Positions 22,850 to 34,136 of a DNA stretch of 64,000 nt are shown here, piece after piece. The first letter of the stretch is position 1; each line of letters begins with the position of its first letter. The stretch covers positions 43,853 through 107,852 of the forward strand of contig QKWP01000643.1 in assembly GCA_003550325.1 (NCBI GenBank), written 5' to 3'. The notes below the pieces were generated by a model, which was not told the DNA's origin, ran no database searches, and worked only from the letters and a program-made list of their open reading frames with translations. The DNA comes from Gigaspora rosea. Taxonomy: Eukaryota; Glomeromycota; Glomeromycetes; Diversisporales; Gigasporaceae. Made by a program: the position numbers and the translations under genes.

Positions 22850-23126
22850 ATAATTACTAAATATAATAAAATATTACTACATGTAATAATATTTACTACA
22901 TGTAGTAAATATTATCTCAATTACTACTTTTTGTAATAAATAATTACTATATTACTACATATTACAATTTGAATTATGTGACATGCTTTAACTTACTCTA
23001 TTCCAAACAAAAAATCCTTATAAACTTTATCTTTAATGCCTATATGCCCACCGCCTCCTACTTCGTATTGGAAGTCGGAATTGTTTTGAGCTATATAGAA
23101 ATATTTTGATTTTTGATATTTAGTAA

Positions 23127-23535
23127 GTCAAAATTCTAAATTAATATCGAAATTCTAAATTAATGTTAAAATACTAAATTAATGTCGAAATGCCTAATAG
23201 TGTCGAAATGCCTAAATTGTATTGAAATGTCTAAATAGAGTCAAAATTCTAAATTAATGTCGAAATACTAAATTAATGTTGAAATACCTAATAGTATCAA
23301 AATGTCTAAATCGTGTTGAAATGTCTAAATAGTATCTAAATGTTTAAATAGTGTTAAAATGTCTATCTAAATAGTATTGAAATATTGTTAAAATTCCTAA
23401 TAGTCAAAATATATAAATAGTCAAAATGTCTGAATTGTCAAAATGTCTAAATAGTCAAAATGTCTAAATAGTCAAAATGTCTGAATTGTCAAAATGTCTA
23501 AATAGTCAAAATGTCTAAATAGTCAAAATGTCTAT
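23127..23535. repeat. 17-18 bp minisatellite
   Basis: Units of the form GTCAAAATGTCTAAATA repeat about 20 times. The 3' copies are nearly identical, alternating CTAAATA and CTGAATT; the 5' copies are longer and more diverged (GTCGAAATACTAAATTAAT). Related TTAGTCA/AAGCATTTAG blocks continue to about 24250. No coding sense. Confidence 0.85.
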
Positions 23536-23671
23536 ATCTATATTTATACATTTAGTCATACGTATATGTAATATCTATTTTGTCAAGCATTAACATTTAT
23601 TTAAACTGTTAAGCATTTAGATATTTATCCATAATGTATATAGATCAAGCATTTAGACATTTAGTCATATG

Positions 23672-24030
23672 GGCCCTCAAAAGCAGAAACCAAGTAATTG
23701 GCCTGATTACAGGTTTTGAGAAAATCAGCAAAAACTATTTTGTTATACAAAATCAAAAAAATCTAAAATTAGGTTATTCATGATTAACAAACCTGTTTAA
23801 ACAGGATTATTAGATTTGTAGATTCTGTATTACTATCAGTAAATCTCGGTAAATCTATTTTTAGATTATAGTATCAAAAGCTTTTAACCATTGTATCTCA
23901 AAAATTTATTAAATGATCAGACTTTAATTATTAAGTAAAAAAGATTGGGCCTAAAATTTTATACATAATCATTCAAGCAGGTCAATTTTCAAAAATAGTC
24001 AAATTCCTCAGTTTCTACTTTTGAGAGTCT
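23672..24030. mobile_element. ~355-bp TIR element inserted in repeat
   Basis: The ends CCCTCAAAAGCAGAAAC (about 23674) and GTTTCTACTTTTGAGAG (24011-24027) are complements. The interrupted flank TTTAGTCATAT..AATATTTATTT is seen uninterrupted at about 24095-24120, so it inserted into an older repeat. Confidence 0.7.
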
Positions 24031-24039
24031 ATATAATAT

Positions 24040-24750
24040 TTATTTTATCAAGCATTTAGCCATTTAGCCATATAATATTTATTTAGTCAAGCATTTAAGC
24101 ATTTAGTCATATAATATTTATTTTGTCAAGTATTTAGATATTTAATCAAATTTAGAATTTTGACATTTTGACAAAAAATAATATGATGTCGAAATATATT
24201 TAGATACTTAAGTGTCTAAATATTTGACTAAATAGTATATTTTGACTAACAATACTATTTCTACTCATACCCAACATAATTTTGCAATAAAGTTAGCTAA
24301 TCTTGCAATAATGACTGCTCTATCATTCATTAACAAGCTTTAACATTAGAGGCTTATACCACTTTATTTAAAAATCATTTATTATTAACAATAATGCTAA
24401 TGCTATATATTTTATTATTTATATTTAAAGTCATATAGTATTTTATTTATTCAACTATTTGATATTTAGTTACATAGTATTTATTTAGTCAATTATTTAG
24501 ATATTTAGTCAAAATTAAACTTTTAAAATTTCAAAAAAAAAAATAATATCATGTCAAAATATATTTAGATATCTATTTGTCTAAATAGTTGACTAACCCT
24601 AACCCTAAACCCACTAATACTTGTTTATTATAATTTTTTTTTAAAACTAACTCTAACTCTAATAAATTAAGTATTTTGATTAACAATATTACTTGAAGTC
24701 TAGTTTTCTCTTAGTAATACTTATATTTTAGTATAAAAATCAGAAGCTAA
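24040..24750. repeat. Repeat-derived AT-rich DNA
   Basis: Dispersed GTCATATAATATTTATTTTG and TTAGATATTTAGTCAA blocks recur. A telomere-like CTAACCCTAACCCTAAACCC lies at about 24594-24613. No gene. Confidence 0.5.
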
Positions 24751-24764
24751 AATAATATCTTGGC

Positions 24765-25835
24765 ATAAAATACTCATGCTACTCTCCTTGATGATCACTT
24801 GTACCAAATTTCTGATGAAAGAAAAACAAAAAGTTTTTTGTTAGAGCATTGTCTGTACTTTGTATAGTAGGCTGACACATATATATGGTTTTTGGAAAGG
24901 TCAACTTAGCTTTCGAGAGGCATGCTGTATAAGATATTTCTAATAAGATATTTGGCTAGTGTTGATGCCCTTGTGCAGAAAATTTTGGTGGAGATTGATA
25001 AAGTCTCTGTCAACAAAGTATCATATGGTAAAACAGTGAAGAATAACAAAAAAATGAGTTTACTCTTCCCAAACACTCTCTCAAGTTTGTTCTCAAGTCC
25101 CGTCTCCAGTTCACATGGATTTTTGAAATTTCACCAAAAAGTGGGCATCCTAGTTTCCCCATCCAAAAGATTGATAGTGTGTACTGTTTCCAATTTGGAA
25201 AGTGCGTCAACTAAAAAGGAATATGGCATATGGGTACCATGTAAGCCAAGGATCATTTTGGAACTGTCAAAAAATTTCTATCATGTATTGTTTTTTTAAG
25301 ACGTATTTCGTATGTTTTATTTTTTATTTCATTTACATATAGTTCTTTGTTAGAGTTTTTTTACTTTAAGCAGTTTATATAATTTTTATTATAGCAAGAC
25401 TGCTGACATTTTTTGTTTTTCTTACTTTGTCTCTTTTTGTTTTTGTATACTTTTTTGGATTTCGTTTAGATTATGTAGTACTACCCTCTTTTAGTTTCTT
25501 TCCTTTTTTTCTGTTTCTTTGTTTTTTTTTGAATATAGGTAGGGTTTCAAACTCTCCTTGTCCTAGAAGCTAGGTAAGGAAGATTAAAAAGTAGGCAATC
25601 TTGATATGGCATACGACAGCCTATCAGTGATACTTGGGATTAAAATTTCTAGTTAGATAGAAAACCTGAGTTGAGGTTAATAGTTCGTCATGGCGGATCG
25701 CATTGGACATTCTGTCTGGTGAATTTTTGTTAAACAGAACGTGGCATCATAGATTCAACAAAAATTTATTTTGTTTTTGTAAAATTTGTATATAGTTCAT
25801 TAATAAACAAAGATAGGATTGCCAGAAAAAAAAAA
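24765..25835 (+). mobile_element. Non-autonomous LINE derivative, copy 1
   Basis: It starts with TGATGATCACTTGTACCAAA and a GAAAGAAAAACAAAAAG block that matches the 5' end of the full LINE at 36.73 kb. It carries conserved TTTTTGGAAAGGTCAACTT and CCCTTGTGCAGAAAATTTTG blocks and a T-rich tract (25310-25530), and ends in poly-A (25825-25835) after the LINE-like 3' block. It lacks endonuclease and RT. A 125-codon frame (24922-25299) has no recognisable domain and is not conserved in copy 2. It looks like a LINE deletion derivative that keeps both ends. Confidence 0.7.
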
Positions 25836-25857
25836 GAATAATATCTTGGCTGCTTTT

Positions 25858-26400
25858 ACAGGTCAAAATTATACACATCGGTGTAATATCGGGTACCTGA
25901 TATATATATAATATATATATGATATATGACTGATATATAGGATATATTTATACACATACCCAATATATATAGAGTTCATGCAGGATATCGGACACATATC
26001 GGACTTATATAGTACACATATAGTTACATGCCGTATACATACTGTATATATATCACATATACTAGAAAAACAGACACTGTTAATGTCCGGAGCTAGAATT
26101 TTATTTTTGGCTATTAGCTAAAAATAGAACTGATGAATTAGTTAAATTGATGATCATCTGATCTAAAATAGATGCGGACAAGATCACACATAAAATCTGG
26201 TCTATCACTATACTATAGATCGTCCTCCGCTACGCTCCAGACAATAAATTTGTAATGCATCATGTACCCAGTATATATTATAGAATACCTGATATGTGTA
26301 GTTTCATATAGGATATCAGACACATGTCAGACACATATAGTACACATATAGTATATATGCCATATAAATATCAGATATATATCGCTCTGTAATAATATTA
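25858..26400. repeat. ATAT-rich repeat with GGTACC motifs
   Basis: TATA-dinucleotide-rich repeats with GGGTACCTGATATA, CCCAATATATAT and GACACATATCGGAC blocks. A distinct 130-bp insert-like segment lies at 26085-26235. The starting ACAGGTCAAAA is complementary to TTTTTGACCTGTG at about 30480-30493, so this and the 30.0-30.5 kb repeat may be ends of one element. Confidence 0.45.
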
Positions 26401-26771
26401 AAATGGTAATATTACTACTTTATTTTAATTTTAATTTATTTAAAATAAATGATCTCATGGTGAGCCAGAAGATAAAGATATATAAAAAATATAAGCCAGC
26501 AGACTTAGCAAAATAGTTATCCATCACATTCGTATAGCTAGAGCTTGCCAGAGGTTTTATTACTTATATTTACACCGTCTACAATCATATATGGATTTTA
26601 AATTCAATTAACATATATGCTAGCAAATTGCCAATTTCTATTCACAGTATTAGCAACTACCTATATATTAATTAAGAAAACTAACAAGGTACCCAATGTA
26701 AAATCTACAAGACACCCAAAAACATGCCAAGCAATGTTGAAATTGGCAACAAGACACTTGAGACAACCATG

Positions 26772-27112
26772 AACTCGTATAGACAGAGACCCAAGAAGAG
26801 ACAACCATGAACTCACACAGAGACCCATGAAGAGACAACTACGAACTCACACAAGACCCAAGAAGAGACAACCACAAACTCGCACAGAGATCCAAAAAGA
26901 GATAATCACAAACTTGCACAGCGACCCAAGAAAAGACAACCACGAACTCGCACAGAGACCCAAGAAGAGACAACCACGAACTCGCACAAAGACCCAAGAA
27001 GAGACAACCACGAACTCGCACAAAGATCCAAGAAGAGACAACTACGAACTTGCACAGAGACCCAAAGAAGAAACAACTACAAACTCACACAGAGACCCAA
27101 AAAAACTGACAG
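26772..27112. repeat. 34-bp minisatellite, ~9-10 copies
   Basis: The unit is GAGACCCAAGAAGAGACAAC followed by CACGAACTCGCACA. Because 34 is not a multiple of three, open frames run through it on both strands with a rotating phase; they are not genes. Confidence 0.9.
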
Positions 27113-27630
27113 GGCGCCTAAAATGAAATTATGACAAAAAACCCTGAAACACACTCTAAGCAATGTCAAAATTAGTGACAAGACACCACGTAGTCATACA
27201 AGAAACGTCCAAAAAAACTAACAGGAACCAAAGCAAAATTTCTGAAATGCACTCAAAGCAACGTTAGAATCAGCTGAAGCAGTCATAAAATTACTCAAAG
27301 AACCTAAAAAGAGAAAAACTAAAGAGTAGTTTTTATAACTAGGGGGCGTCAACAAAAATAACGAAAAAGAAAAAACACCAATGCTGCCAGCGACAAATAA
27401 TACATCGAAATGGTCGACACCAACAACGAAGCACTGAAATGGATGCCACCAAACAAAATGCACAAATGGACGCCATAACGAACAACTAGCTACAGAAGTT
27501 GCTCCAAAATGGACAGCACCAATAACAAAGAAAGGTTGCTCCAAATGGATGATGCCAACGATGAAGTTATTTCCTGAGAAGTGTAATAAGGAAAAAGAAA
27601 AAATAAAAAAATAAATTAGTTAAGTTATAA
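27113..27630. other. Repeat-like non-coding sequence
   Basis: Irregular repeats such as AAATGGATG-CACCAA and AAGCAATGTCAAAATT occur. The 108-codon minus-strand frame is Phe/Val-rich, follows the repeat period and shows no domain. No gene supported. Confidence 0.45.
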
Positions 27631-27631
27631 A

Positions 27632-27632
<1 letters not shown>

Positions 27633-27661
<29 letters not shown>
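27633..27661. repeat. (TAA)n microsatellite
   Basis: About nine to ten uninterrupted TAA units directly upstream of a LINE derivative. Confidence 0.9.
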
Positions 27662-27663
<2 letters not shown>

Positions 27664-27674
27664 GAACACAATTA

Positions 27675-28820
27675 TATTTACTCTTCCCGTCGATCACTTG
27701 TACAAATTTCCGGACAAAAGAAAAACAAAAATTTTTTGTTAGTAAAAGATGAAGCAGCTATTAATACTGGTTTTTATAAAGGTCAACCTTTCTTGCTATA
27801 TTAGGGGACTCCTTTATATATTCAGCACGCAAGCCAGAAGCGTTAATTGTGCAAGATAACTGGCAGTGGGTGCCCTTGGTACAAGAAATTCTGGTGGAAG
27901 TTAAAAAAGAAAACTTTCGTCGATGAAAGAATTATAGCTCAGCTAGGCAGTGAACTAAGAAAAATGAGTTTTTTATTACTCACTTTAAGGTTTTGGTTGC
28001 AAGAACTTATTTGACCATATACCCACTATCATATTCTCGCTAGAGGTCATTTTTGCTAGAATTTTTGATGAAAGTGGGAAATGCGGCGTACCCCCTCCAA
28101 AAGATCGGCTTTGTTGTTCCTATCCTAATCAGGAAGAAGGTATGCAGGTGGATAAACAGGAATAGCCATGTAATAGAACATGACGCAATGGAGTAGGCAG
28201 ATCTAAGGAGATTAAATTCCAGAATGTTCCTTTAGTTTTCTTTTTATGTATATAATACTTTGGCGAGGCGTTTCCTTGCACAGTATTATATAATTTTTAT
28301 TGTTGATTTCAGATTTAGGTTTATTTCTATTTCTGTTTTAGTTGTTTTTTTCTTTCTTTTTTTTCTTTCTTTTTTTTGTTTGTTTTCATTTTGTTAGCTT
28401 TCCATTATTAGTGATAGAATTTTTCTTCGTTTCTTTCATCTTGTAGTTATTTTATTTTGTTTTTGTATTTTGGTATATTGTTTAGGGCTTGTAGTTTTTC
28501 CCCCTTTTTTTTATTACCCTTTTATTTTCTTAACCTCAATGTTCTTCTTGTATAGTTTGGTTATCCTCACCATTGACGCTAGGTGAGAGGGATTTGAAGA
28601 GGAATCCTATGTTGCTCTTTAATGGGGCTGACAAAATTGTCTGTTTTATCAGTGAGGCAGTGTGATAGGTCGCACCAAGGTGCTATTGAAGTATTCGGGT
28701 GATGCCGGACCTTGCTATAGATAGAGTATTGATAATAAGTAATTAACATAGTTGAGTTATATTATATATCTAATATCTAATAAAAGTACTGACGAGACTA
28801 TCAAAGAGTTAAAAAAAAAT
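27675..28820 (+). mobile_element. Non-autonomous LINE derivative, copy 2
   Basis: It matches copy 1 block for block: CGATCACTTGTACAAATTTC with the AAAAACAAAAA run, GTTTTTATAAAGGTCAACCT, CCCTTGGTACAAGAAATTCT, a T-rich tract (28290-28560), and a 3' end with AGGTCGCACC and GAGACTATCAAAGAG before poly-A at 28811. The last block matches GAGACTGTCAAAG at the 3' end of the full LINE (46.88 kb). No intact protein. Confidence 0.75.
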
Positions 28821-30000
28821 AATAATAATAATAAATATTAATAATAAATAGAAAATAAAAAAGATGAAAAAAATTTATTATTAATACAGTAATAAAAAAA
28901 ATTAAAAAGAAGTAAAAAGACGAAAAAATTACTTAAATTAAAAAGAATCACATATCACGTGAAGATCTAATCCAGATCTAGATGTTAATAAATAATTTAA
29001 AAAATTGTTAAAATAAAAATAATTTAAATCTGCCATCCAAAAATCAAAAAAAGGTAAAAATAAGAATAAAAAAAGATGTTAAAAAAATAATAATTTAAAA
29101 AATAATTTATAAAAAAAAAATTACTTAATAATTTAAAAAAAATGATAAATTTGTAAACAAAAAATCATAAATAAAAAATCACAATTAAATAAAAAAATTA
29201 AAAATTAAAATAAAAAAATTTAAAATAAAAAAAAAATTTAAAATAAAAAAGAATTTAAACGTAAAATAAAAAAAATAAAGAAAAATTAATAAAAGAATAA
29301 AAAAAAAAAATTATTAAAAAAATAAAAAAAATTAAAAAAACGTTTAAAAAAATAAAAAAAATTAAAAAAACATTTAAAAAAATAAAAAAAAATTAAAAAT
29401 ATGTTTAAAAAAATAAAAAAATTAAATAAAAAAAAAGATTAAACAAGTTAAATAAATAAAATTAGAATTATTAAAAAAAAATCGTATAATAAAAAAATAA
29501 AAAAATTCGAAAAAATTATTAAAAAAATAAAAGGTATTAAAAATAATTTAAAAAATACAGGTAATTTAAAAAAAACTCAAAAATAAAAAATAAAAAATTA
29601 ATTAAAAAAAATTTAAAAAAATTAAAAAAAAATAAAAAAAAGTGAAAATTAAAATAAAATTAAAATAAAAATAAAAAAAAAAAACAAAAAATCGAATTTA
29701 ATAAAAAAAATTTTAGAATAAAAAAAATTAAAAAAAAAATTAAAATAAAAAAAACAAAAAAAAAAGTTAAAATAAAAAAATAATAATAGAAATTTAAATA
29801 TTAAAAAAATAAAAAAAATTAAACTGAAAAATAAAAATTGAAAAAAATAAAAAATAAAAATAAATGATAAATGAAAAAAAATTAAAAAAATAAAAAATAA
29901 ATAAAAAAAGAAATGATAAAAAAAATTAAAAAAATTAAAAAAATTTTAATTAAAAAAAATAAAAAATCGTTAAAAAAAGTTTAAAAAAAAGTGAAAAAAC
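28820..30000 (+). repeat. 1.2 kb A-rich tract
   Basis: Almost pure A on this strand, broken by single T or TT (AAAATTAAAAAAATAAA) with rare G or C. It starts exactly at the poly-A tail of the preceding LINE derivative and looks like an expanded, mutated tail. No coding potential. Confidence 0.85.
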
Positions 30001-30495
30001 CGTGTTTGCTTTATTTATTTATTTATTGTTTTCTGCACATATATTCAATATGGTGGGAATAAAAATTCTGGGCTTACTATGAGAATAACCAGAAATTTAC
30101 TTTTATTCCCACCATTGCATATATGCACTATAGATGCAATCCATTATCTATCTACTAGTTAATACTATATTTATCGGATACCCGATATATTTCAAATTAA
30201 AAATTTTAAGTAGTAAAAATTAATTTTTTATATTGTAAAAAATAAATTTTTTATATTGTAAAAAATAAATTTTTTGAATATATAGAATATATGCATTGTA
30301 AACAATGATTTAGAATTATAATATATGTAGATTTAAAAATTATTTTTATTACATATACACATCAGGTACCCGATATATTCAAACTATACAATATATGTAT
30401 AATAGGTTACCGATATGTAGTATTTTATATATTTTTCAATTATAGTAATATAGTACCCGATAGGTACCCGATATATTGGTTTTTGACCTGTGCTT
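30001..30495. repeat. ATAT-rich repeat with GGTACC motifs, second block
   Basis: Repeats of GGTACCCGATATATT and of AAAAATAAATTTTTTATATTG are present, plus a hairpin GGTGGGAATAAAAATTCTGG against TTTACTTTTATTCCCACC (30050-30113). It ends TTTTTGACCTGTG, the complement of the start of the 25.86 kb block. Confidence 0.45.
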
Positions 30496-31147
30496 GCTAA
30501 TGTTGAATCTAAATATAGTTAAGAGCTTTTAGTATGGTAGTATTATAAAAGATATAAATAATAATAGCTAATAAATAAGATATTAATTTGCCTTATTTAA
30601 TCTTTTTATTAATTTTTGTTTTATTTTTATTTTATTTTATATTTTTTCTATTTTCTTAAAATTTATGATTTGATTGGCTAGCTAGCATGTAATATACTGC
30701 AATTAAAATATCTAAAATTATCCAATTTACAATTCTTTGTCATAATAGAATCAATTTGCATTGCGCCCAATTGTAATAAAATAGTACAATTTTGACCAAT
30801 ATAAGAATTCATATTTTGATTAAGTAGTCAGATCAGTCAGATCATGTGTTATTATTTGATAAATTATGTGATGATTCTTGGTTTTGATAACAAAAAACAT
30901 CATACTAGTATAGCTTATATTTTTTTATTTTTTTTATTTTATTTTTTTTTATAGCAAAAACAGTGTCTGATCTTAAGTAAATCTTTCTTGTCTGTAATTG
31001 AATACAAACCATAGCCTAGTAGTCTAGATGCTCACCTGATACTAAAGGAACTAGTTCAAGTTCTAGTAAATGTTATATTTGCAAATAATTGTCTTATACT
31101 CAGTGAAGTTCATGTAAATACTAGATTAGTAAATAGTTTCTAAAATA

Positions 31148-31395
31148 TGGGGTGAGTCAATAGAAATTAAGCAAATTTTTTATAATAAAATTTTTTTGAA
31201 ACTTTGAACAGAAATAACATAACAAAAATTTAATCAAATTTGATAAATTTTTTTTAAATTAATTTTATAAACTTATAGAATTAATTTAAAAAAATTTTAT
31301 TAAATTTGATCAAGTTTTTGTTAAGTTATTTTGATTTAAATTTTTTAAAAAAGTTACTAAAAAAATTTGCTTGATTTCTATTGACTCACCCCCCA
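31148..31395. mobile_element. 248-bp foldback MITE with TA duplication
   Basis: TGGGGTGAGTCAATAGAAAT then TAAGCAAATTTTTT is mirrored by AAAAAATTTGCTTGATTTCT then ATTGACTCACCCCCCA. TA flanks both ends. The two arms are largely complementary through to a TTAATTTTATAAACTTATAG centre. Confidence 0.85.
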
Positions 31396-31399
31396 TATA

Positions 31400-32400
31400 G
31401 TCTTTGTAGAGAAGTTATCACCATATTGGTAAGAGAAGCAGTGAATACAAGTAAGACACAAGAAAACTGGTTATTATTTAGAAACACCTTTGGCAAATAC
31501 AGAAAAGCTAAAATAGAAAATAAATATGCAAAGAAAAAGTAGAGTTATTATACTTGGAGATATATAAAAACACAAAAGCAGAAAGCACTGAGCTGGTAGT
31601 AATATTATGAACAAGATATAACAGCATTACAAGGACTTACCAACATTAAACACCAATCACTTCAAATGAAAACTAGAAATAGTTTGTGACTACAAACTTA
31701 GTTAGGAGTAACTATAGTTACACAATATAGCCTATACCTAACCAATACTTGGAAGTCTTCTTATATAGTAATAGCTGCATGCGAAGCTAAAAGAACTTGA
31801 TAAGAATGGTGATCAAGAAACTAGTAAAATAAGAGGTAAGGTACCTACTAAGGTAATGCTAATAAGAACATGAATTATACAGTAGTTGGAATATGACCTT
31901 AATAGAAACTTGGTGCTCCTGGTTACCAAACAGAAAGTAAATTAGACAACAAATTACAAATGTGATGGACAATCTCTGAATACCTGTTTGGGAGTTAATA
32001 GAACTAGTATAAGATGCAGAAAATGCTAATTTATGGAATAGAGTAATTTCTAAAGTATATATCCTAACCTAATATGTGCAGGCATTTAGATTTGGGCAAA
32101 GTTTTAACTCAAGGATAAATTAGTTCTAAGTTCAAAATAGATATTTAAAATTGTACTGTAATTATATATACATAATATATATAATGATTAATATAAATAA
32201 TAACAGAAATTGTGAACAAAGAGTTCACTTTTAAAAAAAATAATCTCTCACTAGTTTAATATGTATAACATTAATGCTCTTTGCTGTTCCTTTTTTTATT
32301 ATTTTATTTGTTATTTTATTCTGAGTTCTGTGTGAAGTCATAAATATTGCTTGATGAATATAAAAAGCAGAAATTTATATATAATAATTTAATAGTCAAA
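31400..32400. other. Possible decayed coding sequence, unidentified
   Basis: Plus-strand A-rich sequence with short protein-like stretches but stops every 10-30 codons. The composition resembles decayed LINE sequence elsewhere in the window, but no RT, endonuclease or RNase H motif was identified. No gene called. Confidence 0.3.
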
Positions 32401-33260
32401 AATGTAATTATCAAATCATAATTCTAAAATCTGCAAAATGTATTATGTAATTTATTAATAATCTAACAAAAAAACAATACTAGATCATTATCCCTTAGAT
32501 TGTAACATAGGCAAATTTGCCTGTGTATTTTAAAATTTTTAATAAAATTTTAAATATTGATTTTAGCTATATCTTTTCTAAGTAAAAAATATTCTTTGAG
32601 TTTTGTTTTAGTAACTTTGTTATAAATTTTTTTTTAAAATCATTAGAAAACTTTAATATAATAAATGTTTAAAGTTCTTGTATTGGCATTTTTACTATTA
32701 AAATTTTTCTTTAGATTTTTTCAAATTTTATATGTTCCCGTCTATAAAAAAATCTTTACTTCTAATACAAGTCTTAATTTTTACAAGTAAATCATTAAAG
32801 TTGCAATAATGAAAGTTGTCATCCTTTATATAAACTACAATATTGTCTTAAGAACTATAGTTCTAAAACTAAAACTAAATAAGATCGCAGAAAAATTGTA
32901 ATAAAATTTTTTAAAAAATTTTTTCTTAAAATTATCTATTTTCAGCTTATATGTAACTATAATTTATTTTCTTATAATATAAAAACTAATTTTGCAAAAA
33001 AGTAATCCTTATTTTCAAATATAATTGTACAAAGTTTTATTTAATTATTTTAGTATTTTAAAAAAGTAAATCAGAGCTAAAAAAGTGCAAAAATGCAGGC
33101 AAATTTGCCTGTGTTCTACTACAATCTAAGGGATAATATTTATTGTAATTAAAATTTAATAGTAAAAAATGTAATTATCAAATCATAATTCTAAAATCTG
33201 CAAAATGTATTATGTAATTTATTAATAATCTAACAAAAAAACAATACTAGATCATTATAA
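32380..33260. repeat. ~115-bp direct duplication flanking an element
   Basis: The block TCAAATCATAATTCTAAAAT then CTGCAAAATGTATTATG..AACAATACTAGATCATTAT occurs at 32410-32490 and, nearly identically, at 33175-33259. The intervening element sits at the junction of this tandem duplication. Confidence 0.85.
32492..33132. mobile_element. 641-bp CCCTTAG element
   Basis: The ends CCCTTAGATTGTAACATAGG and complementary ACTACAATCTAAGGG are each followed by a palindromic GCAAATTTGC. Comparison with the uninterrupted duplicate (GATCATTATAATATTTATTG at about 33250) shows insertion with at most a 2-bp duplication (AT). No transposase was found. Confidence 0.8.
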
Positions 33261-34136
33261 TATTTATTGTAATTAAAATTTATTAATGTAATTTGTATTT
33301 AATGTAATCATTTATTATATAATTTATTTTGAGAATTAATATTGATTCTTCTCATTTTTTACTAATACTATTTTTAGCTAGCCTCTGACCCTTCTAACCT
33401 AGTCATATATAATATAGTACAAATAGATATTATATAAGACTTTTATATTTTTGCATTTTAACCAATAGTTAGATTACATAAACTCAGGTCATGTAATCTG
33501 TATAACAATAATAGCCTATTAAAATTTGAACACAAAGTAGGTTCAAATTAAATTACAAAATAAGTTATCACAAAATCGACAATAGTCATTATATTGTAAA
33601 GTTCAAATTCTACTATATAAATCAATTATCACTTAATTGACAATTCGTAATAGAAAGAAAATTTTAACCAGTAGAGATTTTTATAATAAAATATAATAAA
33701 ATATGTTAATACAGGAATCATGATTCCTAAAGTTTTATAAATTTTTTTAAATTTTAATTGCTTGTAACTTTTTATTTACCTAACTAATTTTACTAACTAG
33801 CTATTATTAGAATCACAAAAACTAGCCCTACAACTTTTATTAAAGTTTACAAGATGTTAACTTAATAAAAAATTAACTTTACAAAGTCAGGAATGCTAAT
33901 TTTTGTATTTTATATCATCAGCAAATTTATAATAGCATAATTTTACATAAGGTTTTATAAACTGTAATATAATCAAAATATTACATAATATATTTTGAAA
34001 TATTTCGAAATATAGCAAGGTCTCACCTTTCATATTTAAAAAAAAAATATTTCAAAATATCAAATTTTCGAAATATTACTAAAGTAATTTCAAAATATTT
34101 CAAAATATGTTACAAAATATTTCGAACCCTTTAAAA
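33260..34136. other. AT-rich DNA, no gene
   Basis: No supported gene. Repeated AATATTTCGAAATAT and ATTTCAAAATATTTC motifs occur at 33990-34140, and again near 47.1 kb. Confidence 0.5.

Noticed and set aside
23127..23535. CRISPR-like array
   Set aside because: Units are contiguous 17-18 bp repeats with no unique spacers, in a eukaryotic context.
26827..27126. 99-codon Lys/Arg/Thr-rich frame
   Set aside because: It is the 34-bp minisatellite read in rotating phase; reverse frames are equally open.
27218..27544. 108-codon Phe/Val-rich minus-strand frame
   Set aside because: It follows an irregular repeat and has no domain, signal for translation or homologous copy.
25858..30495. One 4.6 kb transposon with inverted ends ACAGGTCAAAA / TTTTTGACCTGT
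   Set aside because: Only about 11 bp plus a GGTACC-type repeat match at the ends, there is no target duplication, and independent LINE derivatives lie between; two separate repeat blocks are as likely.
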